From NCBI GenBank assembly GCA_016191815.1, contig JACPVI010000081.1, positions 1 through 64,000 of the forward strand: a DNA stretch of 64,000 bases. Direction: 5' to 3'. The notes under the pieces are model-generated. The model saw only the letters and a program-made list of their open reading frames with translations. It was not told where the DNA came from and did no database searches. This document shows, piece by piece, positions 43,150 to 51,450 of the stretch. How positions within the stretch are numbered: position 1 is the stretch's first letter; each line of letters begins with the position of its first letter. Both the position numbers and the translations under genes were made by a program. Source of the DNA: Myxococcales bacterium (GTDB lineage Bacteria; Myxococcota; Myxococcia; Myxococcales; Myxococcaceae).

Positions 43150-44180
43150 GCGTGTCCATCCAGCCAGTCGGCAATGGTGCGCCACACGGTGCGCGGGGCG
43201 TCCTTGCCGATGATGAGATCGATGTGCCCGAATGGCCGGCCATCGTACGCCTGGCCGAAGATCCGGAAGGTGCGATCTGGGGAGCCGGCCGCGGCGTATG
43301 CGGGCCGAACGTCGAGCAGCGCGTCGGCGAGCTGGTCCGAATCGCCGGCGATCACCAGCACCGGCACCCGGCAGCGGGACCACTCCAGGGCGTAGTCCCG
43401 CCGCCCAGAGGTGTCGCAGAACTCGCCGGTCTCCGCCCACCGGCCCATCAGCGCCAGCACCGAGCCAGAGGTCCGGTCGAACGCCCGCAAGAGCCACTCC
43501 CGCGCCACCTCCCGCTCCACCGCGCCCTGGGCCCAGGCGGAGAGCGGCGGGGAGAGGACGCCGGTCTCGAGCGCAAAGAGGCTCCGGGCCACCAGCCGCC
43601 CTACCAGATCCATCCTCACCGCCGGTCCGGCGCCGATTCCCGCTCGCCTATGGAGCCTATCCGCCGCGTGCAAAAGGGGCGTCAGCCATTCGAGCACCCG
43701 CGCCCCATTGCCCCAGTGAAACACTCCGGCGAGGGTGATCAGGCCCGCGAGCCGCTCTCCGAGCGCCGGAGCCGCGGCGTAGCCGATCGCCCCGCCCAGC
43801 GAATGGCCTACCAAGAAGAAGCGGCGGTACCCCTCGCGCGCCAGGGCGCCGGCGACCGCCGGCACGTCCTCGTCCACGTGGCGCTCGAAGGCGTCGGGCA
43901 GCGGAGAGCCCAGCTCCCGGCTCCGCCCGTGTCCCCGCAGCTCGAGGTTGAACACGTCGTACCCGCGCGACACCAGGTAGGCCGAGAAGGACCTCCGCGA
44001 GAGGTGCCAGGTGTAGCGCGTCTGGGCGAAGCCGTGCGCGAGCACCACCGCCGCCCGGGCCGCGCCCTCCGCCGGACGCTTCCTCACCACCGAGAGCGAG
44101 CCGTACGAAATGGGCAGCTCGAGCAGCTCCTTTCGCAACAGGAGCCGCTGGCCTTCCTGCACGGTCTGCTCCGACAGCAT
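43146..44180 (-). CDS. alpha/beta-hydrolase (lipase/esterase-like)
   Basis: A 344-residue alpha/beta-hydrolase. The oxyanion segment (VVLAHGFAQTRYTW), nucleophile Ser127 (VGHSLGGAIGY), Asp (VIAGDSDQLAD) and His (GRPFGHIDLIIGKD) are all in place. The large cap between 140 and 270 is typical of lipases. It may free fatty acids from glycerides or esters. Its ATG at 44180 is 36 nt from the first base of the -35 box at site D, so its transcript should be leaderless. Coupled to the acyltransferase gene. Confidence 0.9.
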   Translation of the reverse strand: MLSEQTVQEGQRLLLRKELLELPISYGSLSVVRKRPAEGAARAAVVLAHGFAQTRYTWHLSRRSFSAYLVSRGYDVFNLELRGHGRSRELGSPLPDAFERHVDEDVPAVAGALAREGYRRFFLVGHSLGGAIGYAAAPALGERLAGLITLAGVFHWGNGARVLEWLTPLLHAADRLHRRAGIGAGPAVRMDLVGRLVARSLFALETGVLSPPLSAWAQGAVEREVAREWLLRAFDRTSGSVLALMGRWAETGEFCDTSGRRDYALEWSRCRVPVLVIAGDSDQLADALLDVRPAYAAAGSPDRTFRIFGQAYDGRPFGHIDLIIGKDAPRTVWRTIADWLDGHA

Positions 44181-44186
44181 CCCGCC

Positions 44187-44242
44187 AACCTACAGGACCC
44201 GGCTCCGCAAAGTAAATAGTGCAAAGTTGCACTTTACACTCA
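44187..44242 (-). promoter_or_regulatory. regulon site D: palindrome and promoter of the hydrolase-acyltransferase pair
   Basis: Palindrome at 44216-44242 (plus strand ATAGTGCAAAGTT, centre near 44229, then CACTTTACACTCA). Reading leftward, TTTACT (44211-44216) is the -35 box, sharing one base with the palindrome as at sites A and C. GTAGGT/TAGGTT lies 17-18 bp on (44187-44193) and the ATG about 7 bp further. The half on the right is the least conserved of the four sites. Confidence 0.7.
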
Positions 44243-44288
44243 TCGAAATGGGGGGTGGCCTGACGGGCGGAGCGGGAGCGGCTGGTGT

Positions 44289-45197
44289 ATGCAGCCTTGG
44301 GTGCTGAACCGCCACGCGATCGTGCTCTTCCTGGCGCTGCCCGCGCTGCTGCTCCTCCGGGGGGCGGATGGCGGCGGGGCTGAGAGGGGAGGCGCGCTGG
44401 CGCCGGTGATCTTCTCGCTGGTCCTCTCGGTCGGCGCGGTGGGCTTCCTCCCCTCGATGCTGATGCTGCTCTTTGGGGTGCTGCTCGACACCGGCGAGCC
44501 CGGACGCGGCCGGACCATTGCCGGCTACGTCCTCCAAGGGCTGGCGGTGGCGCTCCTGTTGGTGGGCTCGGCGCCGGCGCTCCTCTCCGGCTGGCCAGCG
44601 GCGCACCTGGCGCTGGCGCAGCTGGGCATCGCCGCCTGCGCAGCCGGGTTGCTCCTGGAGATGCTGCTGCCTTTCCGGTGGCTACGGCAGGCGGTTTCGC
44701 TCCACGCGGCGGGCGACCTCCTCTTTCTGGCAGGAGTCGCCCTCGCGCTCGCCGATCGCAGCGCCCGTCCCGGCGCGGCGGGGTGGATCTTCGTCGCCTT
44801 CGCGGTGGGGCTGTCGGGGTTCGCCGCGGTCCAGAATCTCGGCCTTCAAGTGACGCGGCTTGGGGACCCGCGCGCCGGCTGGCGGTTCGCCGTGCTCCAG
44901 CTCGGGCCGGAGGCGGTGCGGCTGAGGACGCCCTCCGGCGAGGTGCGCATCGGATTGCAGCACATCGAGGCGGCGAGGGAACTCGACTCCCGGCACCTAG
45001 TGCTCGTCCTCCCTTCGCCGCTGCCCAGGGAGCTGCAGGGCGCCGGCCTGCCCCTCGAGGAGCTGCGCGCGACTTTCGCCGCCGAGCCCGCGCCCTCTCC
45101 TCCGGAGCGGTACGCCCTCATCCTGCACGAGCAGGAGCTGGGGCGGACGGTGGGGGAGGCCGTCCAGGTGTTGCCCCATCACGCGTCAGAGCCGTGA
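44289..45197 (+). CDS. integral membrane protein of unknown function
   Basis: A 302-residue protein. Five or six hydrophobic segments fill residues 8-180 (for example IVLFLALPALLLL, GALAPVIFSLVLSVGAVGFL, GLAVALLLVGSAPALLSG). A soluble C-terminal domain follows (about 190-300) with short beta strands (VRLRTPSGEVRIGLQHIEAAREL), resembling a small PH- or YdbS-like domain. No known function. Divergent from the hydrolase across site D. Confidence 0.7.
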   Translation: MQPWVLNRHAIVLFLALPALLLLRGADGGGAERGGALAPVIFSLVLSVGAVGFLPSMLMLLFGVLLDTGEPGRGRTIAGYVLQGLAVALLLVGSAPALLSGWPAAHLALAQLGIAACAAGLLLEMLLPFRWLRQAVSLHAAGDLLFLAGVALALADRSARPGAAGWIFVAFAVGLSGFAAVQNLGLQVTRLGDPRAGWRFAVLQLGPEAVRLRTPSGEVRIGLQHIEAARELDSRHLVLVLPSPLPRELQGAGLPLEELRATFAAEPAPSPPERYALILHEQELGRTVGEAVQVLPHHASEP

Positions 45198-45233
45198 AGG
45201 CGGATCTGGTTGAGGCCGTCGCCGGGCTCGGCC

Positions 45234-46139
45234 ATGGTGAGCGTTGTAACGGCAGGCCTCCCCTTGCTGGAAGGGGAATTGCAGCGGAGATCGATTGCCG
45301 AGGCCAGCCGTTTCAGCGCGCCCGGAGCTCCTACCTTGCCCACTCTCATTCCCCCCATCCCCGAGCCATCGCCGCGCCGGGTGGGGGTCATCTCCAAGCT
45401 GTCGACGTTCCTGGGCTACTTCCGCTGGGCGTTCATGCCGCTCGGCCTGTGCGCGCTGGTGGCGGTGGGAGTGCACGCCGCCTCCGACACCATCGATGAT
45501 CACATCCTGTGGCTGGTGGACCACGCGGACGCGCTCTTCGATGGGCTTTTGGCCTCCTGGTCGGTGACCGAGCCGCTGGTGAACGTGGTGCGCACCGAGC
45601 AGCGCACGCTCATCGCGCGGGCAGTGACCTTGATCCTCGAGCTGTCCTGCGACGTGGTGCTGGCGGTCCCCGCGCTCGGCTACCGGGAGGAGGACGCCCC
45701 GGCGCGCTTCCGCACGCCGAGCTTCGTCACCCGCGCCCGCACCTGGCGGGCGTTGGTGAAGAAGCTCCTCGAGAAGCCCACCGCGATCCGCATCGCCCGC
45801 CCGCTGATGACTGCGGCGGTGGTCCTGGCCGGCACCTGCGCGGTGGCGCGGATGGTCCAGGGAGCGCTGTTCCTCTCCCTGCGCGCCGGAGTGGCCGGGG
45901 ACGAGGTGGCGGGCGCGCTCTCGCGGCTCCTCGCCATCGGCGCGCTCGCGCTGCTCCTCGGTACCCTCGGCTGGCGGGCGGTGCTCCGCAGTCTCCAGCA
46001 CGCCGACAAGCTCTCCGACCAGCTCGCGGTCACCCGGCTGAGGGCCATGTCCTTGGGACTTTTGGGAACGGCCATCGCCGCTCCCGTGGCGCTGGCGGCG
46101 GTGCTGGAAGCCTCCCCGGTCTTCTCCTTCTTCCGCTGA
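45234..46139 (+). CDS. membrane protein of unknown function
   Basis: A 301-residue protein. The ATG at 45234 is preferred; an upstream TTG (45210) lacks a ribosome site. Hydrophobic segments lie at about 65-85, 125-145, 180-205, 220-240 and 270-290, so several spans are likely, with a long Pro-rich N-terminal tail in the cytoplasm or periplasm. No family is recognised. Ends 3 bp before the M23 peptidase gene, so it is probably co-transcribed with it and may have a cell-wall role. Confidence 0.65.
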   Translation: MVSVVTAGLPLLEGELQRRSIAEASRFSAPGAPTLPTLIPPIPEPSPRRVGVISKLSTFLGYFRWAFMPLGLCALVAVGVHAASDTIDDHILWLVDHADALFDGLLASWSVTEPLVNVVRTEQRTLIARAVTLILELSCDVVLAVPALGYREEDAPARFRTPSFVTRARTWRALVKKLLEKPTAIRIARPLMTAAVVLAGTCAVARMVQGALFLSLRAGVAGDEVAGALSRLLAIGALALLLGTLGWRAVLRSLQHADKLSDQLAVTRLRAMSLGLLGTAIAAPVALAAVLEASPVFSFFR

Positions 46140-46142
46140 GCC

Positions 46143-47501
46143 ATGTTCCTTCGCCGGACCAGAGGGCTGGTCGACTTCCTGGCGGCGGCGCTCTGCCTGT
46201 GGGCGGCCATCTACCACACGCCGGTCGGCGCGGCGCTCCGCAGCGTGGGCGGACGGGTCTTGGGAGTGAAGTCCTCGGCGCGGCCGCTGCTCGCCTACTA
46301 CAGCGGCGGGGTCTACGAGGCGATCGAGGTGAAGGTGCCGGTCCGTGCGCCGCCTCCGTGGCTGGTGGCCGCCGAGCTGACTCCCTCGGAGGCGCTGGGC
46401 TACGGCGCCTGGGCGGCCTACGGCCGGCTCCCTCCTTCGCGCCGCGCCGAGGCGGAGGCGCTGGCCCGCCGCTATGGAGCCGACCCACGCGCCTTCGACG
46501 ATCCGCGCTCCGGTCCGCCCGAGCTTTCGCGCCTTCTCACCGCGGCCGGCGCCGACCTCGGCTCGGAGGACGCCGCGGTGCTCGCCCTCTTCAGCGGCTA
46601 CGAGATGTCGCGCTACGCCGCCGAACGCGCCCGGGCGGAGGGCGCCGATCCGACGCTGGAGGAGCTGGCCCGCCAGCTTCCGCCCGGGCTGGAGGACGAG
46701 ATCGGCGGCGCCTCGGAGGCGATGGTGCTCGGCACCGCCTATTCCCTCTCCTGGCCGGTGCCTCCCTCCACGCCGATCACCTCTCCGTTTGGGATGAGGG
46801 TGCACCCCACCTTGGGGACCCGGAAGATGCACACCGGAGTGGATCTCGGCGTGCCGGTCGGCACCGAGGTGAAGGCGGTGGCCGGCGGAGTGGTGCGCCG
46901 CGCCTCCAATGACGCGGTGAACGGCAAGCTGGTGGTGGTAGACCACGGCCGCGGCGTCACCACCGCCTACTGCCACAACTCCGAGCTGATGGTCGCGCCC
47001 GGCCAGCCGGTCGTCCGCGGCGCGGTGCTCGCTCACTCGGGCAACACCGGGCGCTCCACCGGGCCGCACCTCCACTACCAGCTCGAGCTGGGCAACGAGC
47101 CGATGGACCCGCTGCGCCTGAGGCCGGGCGGAAAGCCGAGCGGCCCGGAGCTGTCGGCGAAGCTCGCCTCTGAGCGCAAGCTCGAGGTCCGAGGCAGCGG
47201 CTTCGGGCCGCGCGCCAGGTTGGTCGCCTCGCTCTCGCACTGCACGCGGGGCGCGAAAGAGGTGGAGGCCGACGCCACCGGCAGCTTCGTCGTCTCCTTC
47301 GCCCCCAGCCGGGGCTGCGAGCTTTCCTGCGGGCGCGCCGGCGAGCCCTTGGTGGTGCTGGCGAAGGGCGGCTCCCAGAGGGAGGTCCGCTCCGAGCCGG
47401 TCTCCTGCCCAAACCCACGCGGCCCGGCCAGGCCCGTGCTAGATGGCGGCCACGGTGACGCCCCTCCGAGTCCGAGTCCGGCGAACGCGACCGAATACTG
47501 A
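46143..47501 (+). CDS. M23 (LytM-type) peptidoglycan endopeptidase, membrane-anchored
   Basis: A 452-residue protein. A membrane segment is at 8-30, a helical region at 60-200, and the M23 domain at about 215-325: the zinc ligands H-x3-D (HTGVDLGVP) and HxH (GPHLHY), with the G.V......GN.V.V.HG pattern between. Such enzymes cut cross-bridges in peptidoglycan. Residues 340-450 form a Cys-containing C-terminal extension of unknown use. The 3' end overlaps the dut gene by 59 bp in another frame. Confidence 0.9.
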   Translation: MFLRRTRGLVDFLAAALCLWAAIYHTPVGAALRSVGGRVLGVKSSARPLLAYYSGGVYEAIEVKVPVRAPPPWLVAAELTPSEALGYGAWAAYGRLPPSRRAEAEALARRYGADPRAFDDPRSGPPELSRLLTAAGADLGSEDAAVLALFSGYEMSRYAAERARAEGADPTLEELARQLPPGLEDEIGGASEAMVLGTAYSLSWPVPPSTPITSPFGMRVHPTLGTRKMHTGVDLGVPVGTEVKAVAGGVVRRASNDAVNGKLVVVDHGRGVTTAYCHNSELMVAPGQPVVRGAVLAHSGNTGRSTGPHLHYQLELGNEPMDPLRLRPGGKPSGPELSAKLASERKLEVRGSGFGPRARLVASLSHCTRGAKEVEADATGSFVVSFAPSRGCELSCGRAGEPLVVLAKGGSQREVRSEPVSCPNPRGPARPVLDGGHGDAPPSPSPANATEY

Positions 47502-47904
47502 TCTGCCGCTGCCCCGCTACCAGAGCGAGCTGGCGGCGGGGATGGACTTGCTCGCGGACATCGACGGGGAAGAGGTGCTGGGGCCTTTGGAGCGGCGGGC
47601 CCTGCCGACCGGCGTCTCGCTGGAGATTCCGCCCGGCTACGAGGGCCAGGTGCGCCCGCGCTCGGGGCTCGCGCTCAAGCACGGAGTCACCTGCCTCAAC
47701 TCACCCGGCACGGTGGACGCCGACTACCGCGGAGAGGTGAGGGTGATCCTTGCGAATCTCTCGACCGAGCCGTTCACCATCCGGCGCGGCGACCGCATAG
47801 CGCAGCTCGTCATCGCCCCGGTGGCGCGGGCCTCGCTCGAGGAGGCGCCGGAGCTGGGAGGGACGCCCCGCGGCGCCGGCGGCTTCGGCTCCACCGGGCG
47901 GTAG
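47443..47904 (+). CDS. dut: dUTP diphosphatase (dUTPase)
   Basis: A 153-residue trimeric dUTPase with all five motifs: [42 protein letters not shown] and GGFGSTGR at the C-terminus. It makes dUMP and keeps uracil out of DNA. The ATG at 47443 overlaps the peptidase gene by 59 bp; a later start at the GTG at 47455 would also fit the family N-terminus ([13 protein letters not shown]) and still overlap. Confidence 0.95.
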   Translation: MAATVTPLRVRVRRTRPNTDLPLPRYQSELAAGMDLLADIDGEEVLGPLERRALPTGVSLEIPPGYEGQVRPRSGLALKHGVTCLNSPGTVDADYRGEVRVILANLSTEPFTIRRGDRIAQLVIAPVARASLEEAPELGGTPRGAGGFGSTGR

Positions 47905-48033
47905 GGTCGCGACGCACCGGGTCGCGCCTTGCTGACGGGGCCGGCGCCACGGTAGAAATCTCCGTCCGATCCGGGCTTTAGCGCCGGTCAAAGGCGCATC
48001 TGCCCGAAGGATCGGCCGCGGAGCACAACCTCC

Positions 48034-50436
48034 TTGCTTTGCTATCGCTGCGGCAGCCACGTACCGGACACCAGCGAGAGCTGCGGCAGCTGCGGCCAGA
48101 AGCTCGCCGGCGGCGGGGTGCGGCAGGCCACCGCGACCTTCTCCAGGCGGCGGCTTGGGCAGAGCATCATCGACGGCGCGCCGTTCAAGCCAGGCGACAT
48201 CATCGCCGGCCGCTACCACGTCAAGGACGCCGCGGGTGCCGGCCCGCTGGGGTTCGTCTTCCGCGCCCACGACTCGGAGGTCGACGTCGAGGTCGCGGTG
48301 AAGGTGATCAACCCGAGGCTCGCCCAGACCGCCGAGGAGCGGCGCAACTTCGCCAAGGCGCTGCGAATCGGGAGGAAACTCTCTCATCCACACCTGTTGC
48401 GCGTGTACGAGGAGGGCGAAGACCAGGAGCGGCCCTTCTTCACCATGCAGTTCCTCGAGGGCCTGACGCTCCGGAAGATCATCGATCTCAGGCTGAGCAA
48501 GGGTCAGTTCTTCTCGCTCCGCGAGGTGGAGCCGATCCTCTCCCAGCTCGCCTCCGCGCTCGAAGGCGCGCACAAGGTGGGGCCGCACTCGGACCTCAAG
48601 CCGGAGAACGTGCTGGTCCTGCCGGACCTGCTCAAGGTGACCGATTTCGGGCTCGGGCTGGCCATGCCTCGGCTTCCCTTCGTGCAGGCGATGAAGTCGC
48701 GAAAGGCCGACCGCTACCTGGCGCCGGAGTTCGTCGAAGGCGGGGAGCTCGACCAGCGGGCGGACATCTACTCTTTGGGCGTGGTGCTGGGCGAGATGCT
48801 CTCCGGGCTGACACCCGACGGGGCGGTGCCGGAGCTGTTGCAGCGAAACCCCGAGCTGCCCCAGGGCGTCGAGGGCCTCTACCGCAAGGCGCTCAACCCC
48901 AACCCGCTGGCCAGGTTCAGCAGCGCCTCGGAGCTGTTCGACGAATTCGCCGAGCTGACCCGCCGGGTCTCGCCGCCGCCGCTCAAGACGCGGGTGGAGC
49001 CGGCCTCGGGCTCGTCCTCCAGGCCGAAGCCGGTGCCGCAAGGGCCGCCACTGCAGCTCACCCCCAAGAGGCCGTCCGACAAGCCTCCTCCGCCGGTGCC
49101 GGACGACGCGTTCTCCGACGAGATTCCCATCTCCACCGGCAACGGCGAGGCGGAGCCTCCGCCGGATGCGACCCAGCCGGTGGACTCCTCGCTGATTCCG
49201 ATCGAGATCTCCGCCGCCTCGCTCCCGGTGGTGGCGCTCGAAGAGACGGAGGTCATCCACTCCGGGCCGCTGGAAGCCGAGCTAGCGCGCGCGCGCCCGG
49301 CGCCGAAGAATCGCGCGGCGATGTGGCTCTTGCTGCTCACCGCCACCGGCTTGGCCACCGGAGTGGCGGGTGGATACTTCGTGCTGCAGCATGTCCGCAA
49401 CCGGCCGCAGCGCGTGGTGGAGCCTCCGAAGCCCGGAAGTTCGCCAGCCGCTCCAACCGGCGCGACGGTCGTGCCGGGGAACGAGACCGCGCCCGGCGGG
49501 CACGAGCTGGCGCCGAAGGCGACAGGCGTGTCCTCCGAGGGGCCCGCCACCCCTTCCGAGAAGCTGGGAGTCGAGCAAGTCGGCGCGGCCAAGGCATCTC
49601 CCGAGAAGGAGGGCGGCGCGGCGGGGGCCCCGGAGAAGGGAACGCCCGGCATGGCGGCGGCCGGCATGGCGGCGGCCAGCGAGGCCGGGGCCGCAAAGGC
49701 CGGAGGCAAGAAGGCTGCCGAGAAGGCGGGCACGGAGAAGGCCGGCGCTTCGGGTGGGCCGAAGCCCGGCTCGGCTGACGCCTCGGGCGAGAAGCCCAGC
49801 GAGCACGCGGTGCCGGACAAGCAGGTCGCCGTGGCGAAGGTGGGGTCTTCGGAGCCGGCCTGCCCCGAAGGGATGCGCCTGGTGCCCGCAGGCTCCTTCC
49901 GGATGGGGACCGCCAAGGACGATCCGATGATGGGCTTCGACGAGCGGGTGCTCTCCACGGTGGAGGTGGCCGCCTTCTGTATCGACCAGTACGAATATCC
50001 GAACCGGCGTGGCGTGACTCCAACCGTCAACGTGAGCTGGAACGACGCCAAGCGGATGTGCGAAGGGAAGGGCAAGCGCCTCTGCACCGAAGAGGAGTGG
50101 GAGAGGGCGTGCAAAGGACCGGGGAACGCGAGATTCCCCTACGGGAGCACGTTCGATCCGAACGCCTGCAACACCGAGGACGAGACCGGCGAGGATCGCG
50201 CCATCGCTCCCTCCGGGCGCTTCGCCAAGTGCCGCTCGGGCTTCGGAGTCGCGGATCTCTCCGGAAACGTGGCGGAGTGGACCTCCAGCCCCTACGCCGC
50301 TGGCCAGGACAAGGCGCAGAAGGGCGGCGCGTTCGACCGGCCCGACTACGCCGCCCGGTGCTCGGCGCGGAAGAACGGGACGACTTCGGGGCGGTGGCCG
50401 GAAGTGGGGTTCCGCTGCTGTGCGGAGCTTGGGTAG
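48034..50436 (+). CDS. Ser/Thr protein kinase fused to a FGE-sulfatase-type domain
   Basis: An 800-residue protein starting at TTG. An N-terminal zinc ribbon (CYRCGSHVPDTSESCGSCG) is followed by a protein-kinase domain (about 57-310): K90 in VAVKV, H185-S-D187 in place of HRD (HSDLKPEN), and DFG at 204-206. The Arg-to-Ser change means activation without the usual RD arginine. A Pro-rich linker, a membrane span (429-452), an Ala/Gly/Lys-rich repeat region and a C-terminal FGE/SUMF-type domain (about 605-800: MRLVPAGSFRMGT, NVSWNDAKRMC, GNVAEWTSS, GFRCC) follow. Topology puts the kinase in the cytoplasm and the FGE-like domain outside. Confidence 0.9.
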   Translation: MLCYRCGSHVPDTSESCGSCGQKLAGGGVRQATATFSRRRLGQSIIDGAPFKPGDIIAGRYHVKDAAGAGPLGFVFRAHDSEVDVEVAVKVINPRLAQTAEERRNFAKALRIGRKLSHPHLLRVYEEGEDQERPFFTMQFLEGLTLRKIIDLRLSKGQFFSLREVEPILSQLASALEGAHKVGPHSDLKPENVLVLPDLLKVTDFGLGLAMPRLPFVQAMKSRKADRYLAPEFVEGGELDQRADIYSLGVVLGEMLSGLTPDGAVPELLQRNPELPQGVEGLYRKALNPNPLARFSSASELFDEFAELTRRVSPPPLKTRVEPASGSSSRPKPVPQGPPLQLTPKRPSDKPPPPVPDDAFSDEIPISTGNGEAEPPPDATQPVDSSLIPIEISAASLPVVALEETEVIHSGPLEAELARARPAPKNRAAMWLLLLTATGLATGVAGGYFVLQHVRNRPQRVVEPPKPGSSPAAPTGATVVPGNETAPGGHELAPKATGVSSEGPATPSEKLGVEQVGAAKASPEKEGGAAGAPEKGTPGMAAAGMAAASEAGAAKAGGKKAAEKAGTEKAGASGGPKPGSADASGEKPSEHAVPDKQVAVAKVGSSEPACPEGMRLVPAGSFRMGTAKDDPMMGFDERVLSTVEVAAFCIDQYEYPNRRGVTPTVNVSWNDAKRMCEGKGKRLCTEEEWERACKGPGNARFPYGSTFDPNACNTEDETGEDRAIAPSGRFAKCRSGFGVADLSGNVAEWTSSPYAAGQDKAQKGGAFDRPDYAARCSARKNGTTSGRWPEVGFRCCAELG

Positions 50437-50451
50437 TTGGCCGGAGGCGAC

Positions 50452-51414
50452 ATGACAAGGCGACATCGAAGGCTTCGCCCCAGTACCGCTGGCAGGGCGT
50501 TCCCTCTCGTATTGGCCCTCGCGAGCACTGCGGCCTTCGCCGATCGGCCGAAGGTGCTGGTGCTCAAGTCCTCGGACCTGGCCGCCTACGCCTCGGTGGT
50601 GGCCGGCTTCGCCGCGGAGGTGAGGGCGGAGGTGCAGGAGATCACCCTCGAGGAAGGCGCCGACTCCGCCAAGGCCTTCCGCCGCATCTCCGAGCAGCCG
50701 CCGGCGATGATCCTCGCCATCGGCCCTGCGGCGGCGAACGGGGCCAAGCGCGCTCTCTCGGAGGTGCCGGTGGTGTTCTCGATGGTGCCCTACTACGAGA
50801 AGTACGGGCTGGAGGGCCCCAACGTGACGGGCATCGCGCTCACCAGCGACCTCTCGGCCGAATTGGCCACGCTCAAGGCAGTCGCTCCGTCGGCGCGGAG
50901 GGTCGGCATTCTGGAAGATCCGCGCTATTCGGCCAAGGTGATCGAGGAGGCCTCGACCATCGCCCAGCAGCAGGGGATGCAGCTCGTCCCCATCGAGGTG
51001 GACGCACCCTCGAAGGTGGAGCGCGCGCTGAAAGCGGCCAAGGGAAAGATCGACGCCATGCTGCTGATCGCCGACAAGACGGTGGCAAGCGCCCAGGTGG
51101 TGAAGCGGCTCATCGAGTTCTGCCAGCAGGAGCGGCTTCCGTTGGCGGCGCTCTCCTCCAGCCAGGTGAAGGAGGGGGCGCTGCTCTCCCTCTCCCCGAG
51201 CTACACCGGCATCGGCCAGCAGGCCGGTAGGCTCGCGAACCGCATCCTCCACGAGAAGGTCGACCCCGGCGCTCTGGCGGTGGCCGAGCCCGAGACCCTG
51301 GACTTGGCGATGAACCTGAGCACCGCCAAGCGCCTGGGTGGACAGTGCGAGCTTGCCCTCGAGCTGTTCAAGCTGGCGGCGCAGAAGGGCTACCCGGTCA
51401 AGGTGTTCGAGTAG
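50452..51414 (+). CDS. ABC-transporter substrate-binding-like protein
   Basis: A 320-residue exported protein of the TrpX/PF04392 type. A signal sequence (residues 1-28) leads into two alpha/beta lobes (PKVLVLKSSDLAAYASVVAGF, MILAIGPAAANGAKRAL, VGILEDPRYSAKVIEEA, AMLLIADKTVASAQVVKRLIEF). No transporter subunit lies nearby, so it may act as a sensor. In myxobacteria and relatives such proteins often pair with histidine kinases. The ATG is chosen for the GGAGG upstream. Confidence 0.85.
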   Translation: MTRRHRRLRPSTAGRAFPLVLALASTAAFADRPKVLVLKSSDLAAYASVVAGFAAEVRAEVQEITLEEGADSAKAFRRISEQPPAMILAIGPAAANGAKRALSEVPVVFSMVPYYEKYGLEGPNVTGIALTSDLSAELATLKAVAPSARRVGILEDPRYSAKVIEEASTIAQQQGMQLVPIEVDAPSKVERALKAAKGKIDAMLLIADKTVASAQVVKRLIEFCQQERLPLAALSSSQVKEGALLSLSPSYTGIGQQAGRLANRILHEKVDPGALAVAEPETLDLAMNLSTAKRLGGQCELALELFKLAAQKGYPVKVFE

Positions 51415-51450
51415 CGTCGGGCGGCGGCCCGCGACTCTGATCGCCGGCGG

